NCBI RefSeq assembly: GCF_008039575.1
Contig: NZ_VDUY01000002.1
Coordinates: 496,001 to 560,000, forward strand
Length of the DNA stretch: 64,000 nt
Source of the DNA: Zeimonas arvi
Lineage (GTDB): Bacteria; Pseudomonadota; Gammaproteobacteria; Burkholderiales; Burkholderiaceae_E
Direction of reading: 5' to 3'
Under the pieces are notes generated by a model. That model did not search any database and was not told the origin of the DNA. It saw only the letters and a program-made list of their open reading frames with translations. Both the position numbers and the translations under genes were made by a program. Shown here piece by piece: positions 53,955 through 63,195 of this stretch (the first letter of the stretch is position 1; each line of letters begins with the position of its first letter).

Positions 53955-54889
53955 GCGAGTTCCTTGAGCGCGCTTTCGAGCGAGGCGGGATCGTGGACCG
54001 CCGAGACTGCCAGCGACTTGTCGATGCGCGACACCAGGCCGGCGAGGACCTTGCCGGGCCCGAACTCGATGACCCGGGTCACGCCCATGGCCTTGAGCTT
54101 CTGCACGACCTCGACCCAGCGTACCGCATGCGAAGCCTGCCTGACCAGCGCGTCGCGGATCCGGGCCGGATCGGTTTCGACGGCCACGTCGACATTGTTC
54201 ACCAGCTGGAAGGCCGGCGCGCGCAGCGCGATGCCGGTCAGCGCATCGGCCAGGCGGCGGCCGGCCGGCTCGAGCAGCGACGAATGGAAGGGCGCCGATA
54301 CCGGCAGCGGCAGCGCGCGCTTGGCGCCCAAGGCCTTGGCCCGTTCGCAGGCGCGATCGACTGCCGACTTGTGACCGGCGATCACCACCTGCGAAGGGGC
54401 GTTGAAGTTGACCGGCTCGACCACTTCGCCGGGCTGGCCTTCGACCGCCTCGCGGCAGGCCTGCGCCACCACGGCGTCGCCCAGGCCGAGGATGGCCGCC
54501 ATGCCGCCCTGACCGACCGGCACCGCCTCCTGCATGGCCTGCGCGCGCAGCCGCACCAGGCGCACCGCGTCGGCCGCATCCAGCGAACCGGCGGCGGCCA
54601 GCGCGGTGTACTCGCCCAGGCTGTGACCGGCCACCGCCTGGGGCTCAGGGCCGCCGGCCTCGCGCCAGGCCCGGTAGCAGGCCAGACCGGCGACCAGCAT
54701 TGCCGGCTGCGTGTTGACGGTGAGCGACAAGGCCTCGGCCGGCCCCTCGGCGATCAGCGTCGACAGCGGCTCGCCGAGCGCGGCGTCGGCCTCGGCCTGC
54801 AGCGCGCGCACCGCCGGCGACGCAGCGAAGCCGTCGAGCATGCCGACCGACTGGGAACCCTGGCCCGGGAAGACGAAGGCAAGCGTCAT
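53951..54889 (-). CDS. fabD: Malonyl-CoA-ACP transacylase
   Basis: A 312-residue transacylase that loads malonate onto ACP. FVFPGQGSQSVGMLDGF at the start, the nucleophile Ser in VAGHSLGEYTALAAAG, and the His of the dyad in VSAPFHSSLLEPAGRRLADAL are present. ATG 54889 gives the standard MTLAFVFPGQGSQ start; the open frame continues upstream without coding character. It lies 71 bases behind fabH. Confidence 0.95.
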   Translation of the reverse strand: MTLAFVFPGQGSQSVGMLDGFAASPAVRALQAEADAALGEPLSTLIAEGPAEALSLTVNTQPAMLVAGLACYRAWREAGGPEPQAVAGHSLGEYTALAAAGSLDAADAVRLVRLRAQAMQEAVPVGQGGMAAILGLGDAVVAQACREAVEGQPGEVVEPVNFNAPSQVVIAGHKSAVDRACERAKALGAKRALPLPVSAPFHSSLLEPAGRRLADALTGIALRAPAFQLVNNVDVAVETDPARIRDALVRQASHAVRWVEVVQKLKAMGVTRVIEFGPGKVLAGLVSRIDKSLAVSAVHDPASLESALKELA

Positions 54890-54960
54890 CGTGTTCTCGT
54901 GATGTGTCGTTGGTGTTCGTGCGCGTTCGCCGGAGCGCGCCGCCCGCGGGGGCGGCCGGA

Positions 54961-55941
54961 TCACATCCGGGCGAGCACCGCGCCCCAGGTGAAGCCGCCG
55001 CCCACGCCTTCCATCAGCACGTTCTGGCCCGGCCAGATGCGCCCGTCGCGGATCGCGACGTCGAGCGCGAGCGGCACCGATGCGGCCGAGGTGTTGGCAT
55101 GACGGTCGACCGTGACCACGACCTTGTCCGGGTCGAGACCCAGCTTGCGCGCGGTGGCGTGCAGGATGCGGACGTTGGCCTGGTGCGGGATCAGCCAGTC
55201 GATGTCGGCCAGCGTGAGGCCGGCGGCCTCGACCGTTTCGCGGGCGACCGAATCCAGCACCGAGACGGCCAGCTTGAAGACCGCCTGGCCGTCCATCGTG
55301 AGGAAGGGATGGCCGGTGATCGCGCCGCCGCTGACGTGGCCGGCCGTTCGCAGGATGTTCTCGTGGCGGCCGTCGGCGTGCAGCTTGCTGGCGACAATGC
55401 CGGGCTCTTCGGACGCCGCCAGCACCACCGCGCCGGCGCCGTCGCCGAAGAGCACGCAGGTGCCCCGGTCGGACCAGTCGAGGATGCGCGAGAAGACCTC
55501 GGCGCCGATCACCAGCGCGCGATTGGCGGCCCCGGTGCGGATCATGGAATCGGCCACCGACATCGCGTAGGCGAACCCGGTGCAGACCGCCTGCACGTCG
55601 AAGGCCGCGCCGCCGGGGGCGCCGATCGCCTTCTGCACCAGGCAGGCGGTGCTCGGGAACACCCAGTCGGGCGTGGACGTGGCGACGATGATCAGGTCGA
55701 TGTCGGCAGCCGGGATTCCGGCTGCGGCGATCGCCGCACGGGCGGCTTCGGTGGCCAGCTGGCTGCTGCCGACATGCGCTTCGGCCAGGTAGCGCTGGCG
55801 GATGCCGGTGCGCTCGACGATCCAGCTGTCGGAGGTCTCGATGCCGCGCTCGGCGAGCCGGCGAACGAGCTCTGCGTTGGTGACCGGCTGGCCGGGCAGG
55901 CAGCTGCCGGTGCCGACGATCTTCGCGTAGCGGGGTTTCAT
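54961..55941 (-). CDS. fabH: 3-Oxoacyl-ACP synthase III
   Basis: A 326-residue initiating condensing enzyme that joins acetyl-CoA and malonyl-ACP. The Cys is in [18 protein letters not shown], the His in [20 protein letters not shown] and the Asn in [19 protein letters not shown]. The C terminus is [13 protein letters not shown], fully typical. ATG 55941 ([15 protein letters not shown]) is preferred over 55959. It lies 18 bases behind plsX. Confidence 0.96.
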   Translation of the reverse strand: MKPRYAKIVGTGSCLPGQPVTNAELVRRLAERGIETSDSWIVERTGIRQRYLAEAHVGSSQLATEAARAAIAAAGIPAADIDLIIVATSTPDWVFPSTACLVQKAIGAPGGAAFDVQAVCTGFAYAMSVADSMIRTGAANRALVIGAEVFSRILDWSDRGTCVLFGDGAGAVVLAASEEPGIVASKLHADGRHENILRTAGHVSGGAITGHPFLTMDGQAVFKLAVSVLDSVARETVEAAGLTLADIDWLIPHQANVRILHATARKLGLDPDKVVVTVDRHANTSAASVPLALDVAIRDGRIWPGQNVLMEGVGGGFTWGAVLARM

Positions 55942-55959
55942 GGAGCGATGGGCCCCCAT

Positions 55960-57033
55960 TCAGTTCTGCCCGGCGGCCGCGACCGGATCGGGAAGCTGCG
56001 CGGACGGCCCGCCGGCGCGCATGCGCGCGAGCGTTTCTTCGATCCGCTGCAGCAGGCCGTTGCGCGCAGCATCGTAGCCGCGCTGCAGCGCAACTTCGAA
56101 GGCGTAGGCATCGGCCGAACCATGACTCTTGATGACGACGCCGCGCAGGCCGACCAGGCTGGCGCCGTTGTAGCGGCGATGGTCCAGGCGCTTGCGGAAG
56201 CGCCGCAGCACCGGATACGACAGCAGCGCCATCAGTCGGGTGAAGACGTGACGCTTGTATTCCTCGCGGATGAAGTCGCCGAGCATCTTCGCGAGGCCCT
56301 CGGAGGTCTTGAGCGCCACGTTGCCGACGAAGCCGTCGCAGACCACGACGTCGACCGTGCCCTCGTAGATGTCGTTGCCCTCGACATTGCCGCGGAAATT
56401 GAGCGTGCTGGCGCGCAGCAGCTCGGCCGCCTGCTTGACCGTGTCGTTGCCCTTGATCAGTTCTTCGCCGATGTTGAGCAGCCCCACCGTGGGCCGATCG
56501 GCGCCGCCCAGCGCGGACACCAGGGCCGAGCCCATGATGCCGAACTGCAGGTAGTGCTCGGGTTCGCAGTCGACGTTGGCGCCGAGGTCCAGCACCGTGG
56601 TGGTGCCGCCGGTGCGGTTGGGCATCTGGGTGGCGATCGCCGGCCGGTCGATCCCTTCGAGGGTCTTCAGCACGAAGCGCGAGACCGCCATCAGCGCGCC
56701 GGTGTTGCCGGCGCTCACGCAGACGTCCGCCTGGCCTTCGCGCAGCAGCCCAACGGCCACGCGCATCGACGAGTCGCGCTTGCCCCGCAGTGCAACCTGC
56801 AGCGAGTCGTCCATCTCGACGACCTCGGAGGCGTGGCGGATCTCGAGCCGGTTGCGCAGCGGCGACGAGGCCGGGGCGCCGGCTTCGATCAGCGCCTGCT
56901 CGATCCGGTCGGACATGCCCACCAGCAGGAGCCTTGCATCGGACGCGTGGCGCAGGAACGACAAGGCAGCCGGGATCGTGACCGGCAGGCCGTGGTCGCC
57001 CCCCATGCAGTCGATCGCGACGCGAACGCTCAT
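55960..57033 (-). CDS. plsX: Phosphate acyltransferase PlsX
   Basis: A 357-residue enzyme that converts acyl-ACP to acyl-phosphate for phospholipid synthesis. It starts [20 protein letters not shown] and contains [57 protein letters not shown] and [19 protein letters not shown], all signature stretches. It sits 44 bases behind rpmF, with which it is commonly co-transcribed. Confidence 0.96.
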   Translation of the reverse strand: MSVRVAIDCMGGDHGLPVTIPAALSFLRHASDARLLLVGMSDRIEQALIEAGAPASSPLRNRLEIRHASEVVEMDDSLQVALRGKRDSSMRVAVGLLREGQADVCVSAGNTGALMAVSRFVLKTLEGIDRPAIATQMPNRTGGTTTVLDLGANVDCEPEHYLQFGIMGSALVSALGGADRPTVGLLNIGEELIKGNDTVKQAAELLRASTLNFRGNVEGNDIYEGTVDVVVCDGFVGNVALKTSEGLAKMLGDFIREEYKRHVFTRLMALLSYPVLRRFRKRLDHRRYNGASLVGLRGVVIKSHGSADAYAFEVALQRGYDAARNGLLQRIEETLARMRAGGPSAQLPDPVAAAGQN

Positions 57034-57077
57034 CCGGCTCTCAGGCGATCCGGTCGGGCGACCCGGATGCGGAGGGC

Positions 57078-57260
57078 TTACTCGTCGGCCTTGGTCTTGA
57101 CGACCTTCTTGCCGCGGTAGAAGCCGTTCGGGCTCACGTGGTGACGCAGGTGAGCCTCGCCGGTGGTGGGCTCGACCGCGAGGGGGGGATTGCTGAGGAA
57201 GTCGTGAGCGCGATGCATGCCACGCTTGGAGGGCGACTTCTTGTTCTGCTGGACGGCCAT
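57078..57260 (-). CDS. rpmF: 50S ribosomal protein L32
   Basis: A 60-residue L32. The sequence [20 protein letters not shown] and the ending [20 protein letters not shown] are typical. The zinc-binding cysteines found in some L32 proteins are absent, as in other Betaproteobacteria. It is encoded between the DUF177 protein and plsX, a conserved order, and has a good promoter upstream. Confidence 0.97.
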   Translation of the reverse strand: MAVQQNKKSPSKRGMHRAHDFLSNPPLAVEPTTGEAHLRHHVSPNGFYRGKKVVKTKADE

Positions 57261-57318
57261 GATAGGTCCCTGATCTGTACCGAGAAGAAGGTAATCTGTG
57301 GAAAAAGACTAATCTTCA

Positions 57319-57327
57319 ATTATATCA
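57319..57327 (-). promoter_or_regulatory. Extended -10 promoter for rpmF-plsX-fab
   Basis: The minus strand reads TGATATAAT, a perfect TATAAT with the TGn extension, inside an AT-rich island (57288-57335) of the 161-base gap between the DUF177 gene and rpmF. The start would be near 57312 and the leader about 50 bases. This is the clearest sigma-70 -10 in the window and should drive the ribosomal protein and fatty acid genes. Confidence 0.7.
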
Positions 57328-57421
57328 GCATATTGCGGCCCGAAGCGATGCGTGCGTGCAATCGCGGACAGCGCCCGGATCCGGGGCAAGCGCCTCCCCG
57401 CTCGATCGGCCTGGCTTCGCG

Positions 57422-57985
57422 TCAACGGTCCCGCTTCTTCAGCTCGGTCAGCGCCGCGAACGGATTGGCTCGCGCCTCGTCCTGAGACGGCACCGCGGCC
57501 TGGCCCGGGTCCGGATCGCCGGCCTCCACCGGCAGCGAGCAGTTTTCGTGCCGCGCGATCGGCGGGAGCGACATGATCGCCTCGTCTTCGATCAGCTCGC
57601 CGAGGTCGAAGCGCGCCCCGCCCACCAGGACGTCGAGCTCCGACTCCTCGGTGTCCTCGCGCGCCGCCTGCGCCTCGCTGCCCACCAGCCGGAAGCCCCG
57701 ATCGACGTGGACCGCCACCGACGCATCGCCCAGGCAGCGCACGCACTGCATCGCCACGCGGCCGTCGACGCCCAGATGCAGGAAGTCGTCGTGCCCGCCG
57801 TCGGCGCGCTGCCTGCGCTCGCCGCGGACCCGCCAGACGAGGCCCCCCTCGTCGCGGCTGAGCAGCGAGGCGAGCCGCTCCAGGCTGCGTACGGCGAAGC
57901 CGCCGTCGAGGGTGCGGCCGGTGCGGGCCAGCTCGCGACTGTCGACGATAAGCGGCAGGCGGTGCGTGTCCGAAGTGTTCTCCAT
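57422..57985 (-). CDS. yceD: DUF177 (YceD) family protein
   Basis: A 187-residue DUF177 protein, widely encoded ahead of rpmF and implicated in 23S rRNA or ribosome metabolism. The conserved Cys pair region reads AMQCVRCLGDASVAVHVDRG, with only one CVRC motif, and the acidic C-terminal motif is DLGELIEDEAIMSLPPIARH. It ends ANPFAALTELKKRDR, the standard C terminus (NPFAALAQLK). It is divergent from maf. Confidence 0.88.
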   Translation of the reverse strand: MENTSDTHRLPLIVDSRELARTGRTLDGGFAVRSLERLASLLSRDEGGLVWRVRGERRQRADGGHDDFLHLGVDGRVAMQCVRCLGDASVAVHVDRGFRLVGSEAQAAREDTEESELDVLVGGARFDLGELIEDEAIMSLPPIARHENCSLPVEAGDPDPGQAAVPSQDEARANPFAALTELKKRDR

Positions 57986-58033
57986 GCTTCAATGATAATG
58001 GGCGCGCTCCCTTTTTGGCCGCCCTTCCTCAGC

Positions 58034-58651
58034 ATGTCGACCCCGATGCCCGCATTGATCCTGGCCTCCACCTCGCCCTATCGCCGCGAACTGCTGGGAA
58101 GGCTCGGCCTGCCCTTCGAGACCGTGGCCCCGCAGGTGGACGAAACTCCCATCGCCGGCGAGACGCCCGCCGCCGCGGCGCGCCGCCTGGCGCGCGCCAA
58201 GGCCGAGGCGGTGGCGGCGGCGCTGCCCGCCGCCCGGGCGGACGCGCTCGTCATCGGCTCCGACCAGACCGCCACCCTCGACGGCAGGCGGATCATCGGC
58301 AAGCCGGGCGGCCACGAGCAGGCCCGGGCGCAGTTGCGGGCCGCATCGGGTCGCGAAATGGTCTTCCACACGGCGCTGGCGCTGCTGCGCCGCTCGGACG
58401 GTCTCGTCGACGAGCAGCTCGTGCAGACCCGGGTGCGCTTCCGCGAGCTGTCCGACACCGCCATCGAGGCCTACCTGACGGCCGAGCGCCCCTACGACTG
58501 CGCCGGTTCGGCGAAGGCCGAGGGGCTCGGCATCGCCCTGCTCGCGTCGCTGGACGGGCCCGACCCGACCGCGCTGATCGGACTGCCGCTCATCGCGCTG
58601 ACCGGCGCCTTGTGCCGGGCCGGCCTGCCCCCGATCGGCGGCCTGCGATGA
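58034..58651 (+). CDS. maf: Maf-family nucleotide pyrophosphatase
   Basis: A 205-residue Maf/YceF-like nucleotide pyrophosphatase. It starts PALILASTSPYRRELLGRLG and contains VIGSDQTATLDGRRIIGKPG, followed by RELSDTAIEAYLTAERPYDC and AGSAKAEGLGIALLASLDGP. These residues match the YceF (m7GTP pyrophosphatase) branch rather than dTTP/UTP Maf. ATG 58034 is chosen; 58046 and 57998 are alternatives. It overlaps the next gene by ATGA. Confidence 0.9.
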   Translation: MSTPMPALILASTSPYRRELLGRLGLPFETVAPQVDETPIAGETPAAAARRLARAKAEAVAAALPAARADALVIGSDQTATLDGRRIIGKPGGHEQARAQLRAASGREMVFHTALALLRRSDGLVDEQLVQTRVRFRELSDTAIEAYLTAERPYDCAGSAKAEGLGIALLASLDGPDPTALIGLPLIALTGALCRAGLPPIGGLR

Positions 58652-59472
58652 GCAGCGCCGCGCGCCCCGGGCGCCTTTTCCTGATCCCCACGCCGCTGGG
58701 CGCCGCGAGCGAGCCCCAGGGGGTGCTGCCGGCCGACACGCTGGCCGCGGTGGCGAGGCTGGACTGCTTCGTGGTCGAGAACGCGAAGACCGCGCGCGCC
58801 TTCCTGAAGGCGGCAGGCACCGACAAGCCGCTGCAGGCGCTCGAGATGGCGGAGCTCAGCGAGCACACGCCGGCCGCGGCGATCCCGGGCCTGCTGGCCC
58901 CGCTCCTGGCCGGCCGCGACCTGGGCCTGCTCTCCGAAGCCGGCTGCCCGGCGGTCGCCGACCCCGGCGCCGCCCTGGTCGCAGCCGCCCACGAGGCCGG
59001 CATCGAGGTGGTGCCGCTGGTCGGGCCGAGCTCGCTGCTGCTCGCCCTGATGGCCTCCGGCCTGAACGGGCAGCGATTTGCCTTCGCCGGCTACCTGCCC
59101 GCGCAACCGGGCGGCCGCGTCGCACGGCTGCGCGAGCTCGAGCGCCGGTCGGGGGACGGCGACGAAACGGTCCTGTGGATCGAGACGCCGTATCGCAACC
59201 GGCAGGTCTTCGAGGCCGCGCTGGCGGTGCTTTCGCCGGAGACGCGGCTCACCGTGGCGTCGCAGCTCACGCTCGGCGAGCAGGCGGTAGCCACCCGCCG
59301 GGTCCAGGATTGGCGCACGGCGCCGCCCGAGCTCCCGCGCGAGCCGACGGTTTTCGCGATGCTTGCCCCGCCGGGCACGGGTCCGCGACGGACGCCCGGA
59401 CGCGCCGTCAGCGAAGCGACCAGCCCGACGCCTCGACGCCCAGCACCCGGGCGAGGGTCTCGCCGGCGCTAG
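58648..59472 (+). CDS. RsmI-like SAM-dependent methyltransferase (tetrapyrrole methylase fold)
   Basis: A 274-residue protein of the tetrapyrrole methylase fold, related to 16S rRNA methyltransferase RsmI but shorter and divergent. Similar segments: GRLFLIPTPLGAASEPQGVL, LGLLSEAGCPAVADPGAALV, VVPLVGPSSLLLALMASGLN and FAFAGYLPAQPGGR. RsmI itself has SDAGTP at the second position. The target is not known. The last 22 codons are low-complexity (PRRTPGRAVSEATSPTPRRP) and overlap the end of sppA on the other strand by 65 bases. Confidence 0.75.
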   Translation: MSSAARPGRLFLIPTPLGAASEPQGVLPADTLAAVARLDCFVVENAKTARAFLKAAGTDKPLQALEMAELSEHTPAAAIPGLLAPLLAGRDLGLLSEAGCPAVADPGAALVAAAHEAGIEVVPLVGPSSLLLALMASGLNGQRFAFAGYLPAQPGGRVARLRELERRSGDGDETVLWIETPYRNRQVFEAALAVLSPETRLTVASQLTLGEQAVATRRVQDWRTAPPELPREPTVFAMLAPPGTGPRRTPGRAVSEATSPTPRRPAPGRGSRRR

Positions 59473-60430
59473 CGCCGACCCGCCTGGCCAGCTTCTCGGC
59501 CAGGTTCTGGCGCGGCGAGAAGTCGACGATGTCCTCGGCCTTGATCACGTCGCGCGCGACCGATGCGACCGAACCCAGGCCGTCGGCCAGCCCCAGTTCC
59601 ACGCTGCGCTCGCCGGTCCAGACGAGCCCGCTGAAGAGGTCCGGATCGTCGGCGAGCCGGTCCGCCCGACCCTCGCGCACATTGGCGATGAACTGGGCGT
59701 GGACCTGATCGAGCATCCGCTGCGCGTGCGCGCGCTGCGCTTCGGAAACCGGCGAGAAGCTGTCCAGGAAACCCTTCTTGTCGCCCGCCGTGAGCAGCCG
59801 GCGCTCGACGCCGACCTTGTCCATGGCGTCGACGAACCCGAAGCCGCCCATCAGCACGCCGATGGAACCCACCAGGCTGGCCTTGTCCACGTAGATCCGG
59901 TCGGCGGCCGCCGCCACGTAGTAGCCGCCCGACGCGCCGACCTCCTCGATGACCGCGTACAGCGGCGTGTCCGCATGCTTGGTGCGCAGCCTGCGGATCT
60001 CGTCGAAGATCAGGCCCGACTGCACCGGGCTGCCGCCCGGGCTGTTGATGCGCAGCACCACGCCGGCCGTCTTGCCGTCCTCGAAGGCCGCCTGCAGGGC
60101 CGGCAGGATCTTGTCGGCCGAATTCTCGCCGTCGGCGTCGATCACGCCGTCGACGTCGATGAGCGCGGTGTGCCGGGTCGCGGTCTTGACCACGTCGCCT
60201 GCGAACCATCCGCCGAAGGCCAGCAGCACCACGCTGATCCAGGCCAGGGTGAGCAGCCGCATGAAGATGGTCCAGCGACGCGCGCGCTTGCGCTCGGCCA
60301 GCGTCTCCAGGACCAGCTTCTCGAGCACGCCGCGCTCCCAGGCCTGCTCGGCGTCGGCGCGCGCGCGGCGCGCGCTCGCTGCGGACGGGTCGTTGTCGGC
60401 GGGATCGTCGAAATCGTAGGGCTTGCTCAT
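59408..60430 (-). CDS. sppA: Signal peptide peptidase SppA, short type
   Basis: A 340-residue SppA of the short class. One membrane segment (TIFMRLLTLAWISVVLLAFG, about residues 50-70) anchors it; the catalytic core has INSPGGSPVQSGLIFDEI, EEVGASGGYYVAAAADRIYV and the Ser in ASLVGSIGVLMGGFGF. The Lys of the Ser-Lys dyad lies downstream. The N-terminal 45 residues are polar and cytoplasmic. It degrades leftover signal peptides. It is followed by the convergent methyltransferase gene, with a 65-base overlap at the 3' ends. Confidence 0.9.
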   Translation of the reverse strand: MSKPYDFDDPADNDPSAASARRARADAEQAWERGVLEKLVLETLAERKRARRWTIFMRLLTLAWISVVLLAFGGWFAGDVVKTATRHTALIDVDGVIDADGENSADKILPALQAAFEDGKTAGVVLRINSPGGSPVQSGLIFDEIRRLRTKHADTPLYAVIEEVGASGGYYVAAAADRIYVDKASLVGSIGVLMGGFGFVDAMDKVGVERRLLTAGDKKGFLDSFSPVSEAQRAHAQRMLDQVHAQFIANVREGRADRLADDPDLFSGLVWTGERSVELGLADGLGSVASVARDVIKAEDIVDFSPRQNLAEKLARRVGASAGETLARVLGVEASGWSLR

Positions 60431-60440
60431 CGTTCGCTCG

Positions 60441-60875
60441 TCAGCTGCTTCGGCCTTGCGGGCCCGGATCGGCCCAGATGATGCCATCGCGCTCGCATAC
60501 CGTTACCGGCTCGAGGGCCTTGCCGCGACAGGGTCCGCCGACGCAACGGCCGGTGTCGGGCTCGTAGGTGGCGCCGTGGGTGGCGCAGATCAGCAGCAGG
60601 CCGCTCTCGTCGAAGAACTTGCCCGGCATCCAGTCGAGCTCGACCGGCACGTGCGCGCAGCGGTTCAGCCACGCGTGCACACGGCCATCGTAGCGCACCG
60701 CGAAGGCCTGCGGCGCGGGCGACCCGGCGCGCGAAGCAGGCAGCTCGAAGCGCACGCCATCGCCGCCTTCGGCGAGCGCTTCGCTCGCGCAGACGCGGAT
60801 CCAGCCCTCGAGGGGCGCATCGCGTTCGCCGGACGCCCTCGGCAGCGCCGACGCTCCGGAGTCGAGGTCCGCCAT
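60441..60875 (-). CDS. Rieske [2Fe-2S] protein
   Basis: A 144-residue soluble Rieske ferredoxin-like protein. The cluster motif is C-x-H-x16-C-x2-H: NRCAHVPVELDW followed by LLICATHGATYEPDTGRCVG. It resembles the small Rieske proteins of ring-hydroxylating systems, but stands in the gph-sppA context found across Betaproteobacteria where no dioxygenase is near; its partner is unknown. It lies 5 bases behind gph. Confidence 0.85.
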   Translation of the reverse strand: MADLDSGASALPRASGERDAPLEGWIRVCASEALAEGGDGVRFELPASRAGSPAPQAFAVRYDGRVHAWLNRCAHVPVELDWMPGKFFDESGLLLICATHGATYEPDTGRCVGGPCRGKALEPVTVCERDGIIWADPGPQGRSS

Positions 60876-60880
60876 CGGGC

Positions 60881-61543
60881 TCACCGTATCCAGCCGAGCA
60901 GCACGTCGCGCAGCTCGGCCACCGAATCGACGACAGCGAGCGCGGGCTCGCGCACCAGCTCCTCGCGCGGGTGGGCGCCGTAGGTCACCGCCACCGCATC
61001 GGAGCCCGCCGCGCGGGCCATCCCCAGGTCGTGCGTGGTGTCGCCGATCATCAACGCCTCGGCGGCCTCCAGGCCGAGCTCCTCGCAGATGTCGCGCAGC
61101 ATCCACGGATCCGGCTTCGGGATGCCCTCGTCCGCGCAGCGAGTGGTGAGGAAGCGGCCGGTCCAGCCCATCTGGTCCAGCGCCCGGTTCAGCCCGGCCC
61201 GCGACTTGCCGGTCGCGACCGCCAGCCAGGCGCCCGCGCCGGCCAGCTCGTCCAGCAGGGCCGGCACGCCCTGGAAGGCCTCGAGGGCGGCGTCTTCCTT
61301 CAGGTAGTGGTAGCGGTAGCGCTGTACGTACAGGGGCATCTGCTCGCGCGCGATCGACGGCACCGCGCGATGGATCGCGTCGAGCAGCCCCAGCCCGATC
61401 ACGTGCGAGGCCTGCTCGCGACTGGGCACCGGCAGCCCGAGGTCGGCGGCCGAGGCGCGGATCGCATGGACGATCGCGGCGGTGGAGTCGACCAGCGTGC
61501 CGTCCCAGTCGAAGACCACGAGACGATAGCGTCGAGAGGGCAT
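60881..61543 (-). CDS. HAD-family hydrolase, phosphoglycolate phosphatase-like
   Basis: A 220-residue HAD phosphatase. Motif I is VVFDWDGTLVDSTAA, motif II is AVATGKSRAGLNRAL, motif III Lys is in GIPKPDPWML, and motif IV is ALMIGDTTHDLGMARAAG. It fits the Gph group of phosphatases. The ATG is 4 bases ahead of rluC's end, so the two are probably co-transcribed. The substrate cannot be told from sequence. Confidence 0.88.
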   Translation of the reverse strand: MPSRRYRLVVFDWDGTLVDSTAAIVHAIRASAADLGLPVPSREQASHVIGLGLLDAIHRAVPSIAREQMPLYVQRYRYHYLKEDAALEAFQGVPALLDELAGAGAWLAVATGKSRAGLNRALDQMGWTGRFLTTRCADEGIPKPDPWMLRDICEELGLEAAEALMIGDTTHDLGMARAAGSDAVAVTYGAHPREELVREPALAVVDSVAELRDVLLGWIR

Positions 61544-61547
61544 GAGT

Positions 61548-62594
61548 TCAGCGTTCCATTTCGGGCAGGGAATCGACTCCGCCCGCATTGAGCATCTCGG
61601 AGAAGCTCTCGGGCATTGGCGCCGTGAGCGTGAGCGGGCGGCCGGATTCCGGGTGGCGCAGCGACAGCGACGCGGCATGAAGATACATGCGCCGAAAGCC
61701 CTGCGCGGCCAGCGCCCGGTTGAGGCGATAGTCGCCGTACTTGTCGTCGCCCGCGATCGGATAGCCGGCGTGGCTCAGGTGCACGCGGATCTGGTGGGTC
61801 CGGCCGGTCTCGATCGTGGCCTCGACCAGCGTGAAGTCGCCCAGGCCCGCAAGCGTGAAGCGCGCGAGTCCACGCACCCGGGTGATCGCGTCCTGCCCTT
61901 CGGCGTGGACCGCCACCCGGCGGTCGCCGCCTGGCGCGGGCATCCGCCGCAGCGGCGCATCCAGGGTCTTGCTGCGCAGCGGCCAGCTGCCCGAAACGAT
62001 CGCCAGGTAGCGCTTGGTCGGCGAGCGCTCGCGCCACTGCGCCTGCAGCGCCAGCAGCGCGGCCCGCCGGCGGGCGATCACCAGCACCCCCGAGGTCTCC
62101 CGGTCGATCCGATGGGCGAGCTCCAGGAAGCGTTCCTCGGGGCGCGCGGCGCGCAGCCGCTCGATGACGCCGCTCGACACGCCGCTGCCGCCGTGCACCG
62201 CCACCGCCTCGGGCTTGTCGATGACCAGCATCCAGTTGTCTTCGTGGAGGACCGGCAGGCGCCTGGCGAGCGCGGCGCGCGTCCGCAGCGCCTGGCCGGG
62301 CCCGGCGGCATCCGGTTCCTCGGGCGGGACTGAGGCAGGCGCCGCGACCCGGACCGGGGGAATCCTGACGAGGTCGCCAGTTTCCAGACGGTAATCGGCG
62401 CCTCGGCGCCCGCCGTTGACGCGCAGCTGCCCGCTGCGGATCAGCCGGTAGACGTGGCTCTTGGGGACGCCCTTGCACTGGCCGACGACGAAATTGTCCA
62501 GTCGCTGGCCGGCGCGATCGGCGTCGATTTCCACGATCCTGACGGCAGGCGCGGGCCCGCCGGGCCGGTCCGCCCTTTTCCTGGGGCTGTCCAC
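61548..62594 (-). CDS. rluC: 23S rRNA pseudouridine synthase RluC
   Basis: A 348-residue RluA-family enzyme. The N-terminal S4 domain contains RLDNFVVGQCKGVPKSHVYR; the catalytic Asp is in LAHRIDRETSGVLVIARRRA, followed by ETGRTHQIRVHLSHAGYPIAGD. It modifies U955, U2504 and U2580 of 23S rRNA in E. coli. GTG 62594 gives a start of VDSPRKRADRPGGP; no ATG is near. It is divergent from rne, the standard arrangement. Confidence 0.92.
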   Translation of the reverse strand: MDSPRKRADRPGGPAPAVRIVEIDADRAGQRLDNFVVGQCKGVPKSHVYRLIRSGQLRVNGGRRGADYRLETGDLVRIPPVRVAAPASVPPEEPDAAGPGQALRTRAALARRLPVLHEDNWMLVIDKPEAVAVHGGSGVSSGVIERLRAARPEERFLELAHRIDRETSGVLVIARRRAALLALQAQWRERSPTKRYLAIVSGSWPLRSKTLDAPLRRMPAPGGDRRVAVHAEGQDAITRVRGLARFTLAGLGDFTLVEATIETGRTHQIRVHLSHAGYPIAGDDKYGDYRLNRALAAQGFRRMYLHAASLSLRHPESGRPLTLTAPMPESFSEMLNAGGVDSLPEMER

Positions 62595-63195
62595 GTTGGT
62601 ATACTCGCAAGGTCGTGCGCGATCCGGGTCTTCCGGAACCGCGCCGTCGAGCCGGTCTTCCGCTTCCGGCGCCCTGTCCAGGCCCGCTTCAGCGTCCTGT
62701 CTTTCGGCGTCCGGCTGTCCGGGCTTGCCGATCGCCGCCGTGGGCGCAGTTCCTACGCACCGGGGGTTCTCCAGGTCCGGACCGAAACGGTCCCGGCTCA
62801 ACGAGCGGATTGTACCGGTCGAATGCCGGCACGAGCGGCACCCCACGGGTCGCGGACACGACGGAACGAACATGAAACCGCGGTTCCCCTGCCCCACCCC
62901 GGGCGAGGAACGCGGGACGATGCGGAATATCCAGAAAAGAGAGCAGCGGGCGCCGGCCACAACCGCCGACGCCCCGACCAGTACGGTTCCCGAACCCTTG
63001 TCTGCGCACCCCACGTCCGACGATCCCGGGTCATGCCCGGCGTTTTCCGGCGCGCGCTCACCGGTGGATTGCCGGCGCGTGTAGCGCCGGTTCGCTCGCG
63101 GCCGACCTGAGCATCCTCTTTCGCTGCTTCCGTTCGCATCGGCCCGCTGGCCGAAGCGCGCCGCCACGCAACTGGCGCGCAACGGAGTCATTTGC
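62595..63195. other. 601-base intergenic region: long rne leader
   Basis: The divergent region between rluC and rne has no gene that I can support. TATACT at 62600-62605, preceded by TTGG, could be an extended -10 for rne, giving a leader of about 585 bases; on the minus strand the same spot would overlap the rluC start. Long structured rne leaders mediate autoregulation in E. coli. Several GC-rich inverted repeats are present (for example GCCGGCGCG near 63072 facing CGCCGG near 63085). Confidence 0.45.

Noticed and set aside
54904-57120. A 738-codon plus-strand frame opposite fabH and plsX
   Set aside because: Antisense to conserved genes; long empty frames are expected in DNA this rich in GC.
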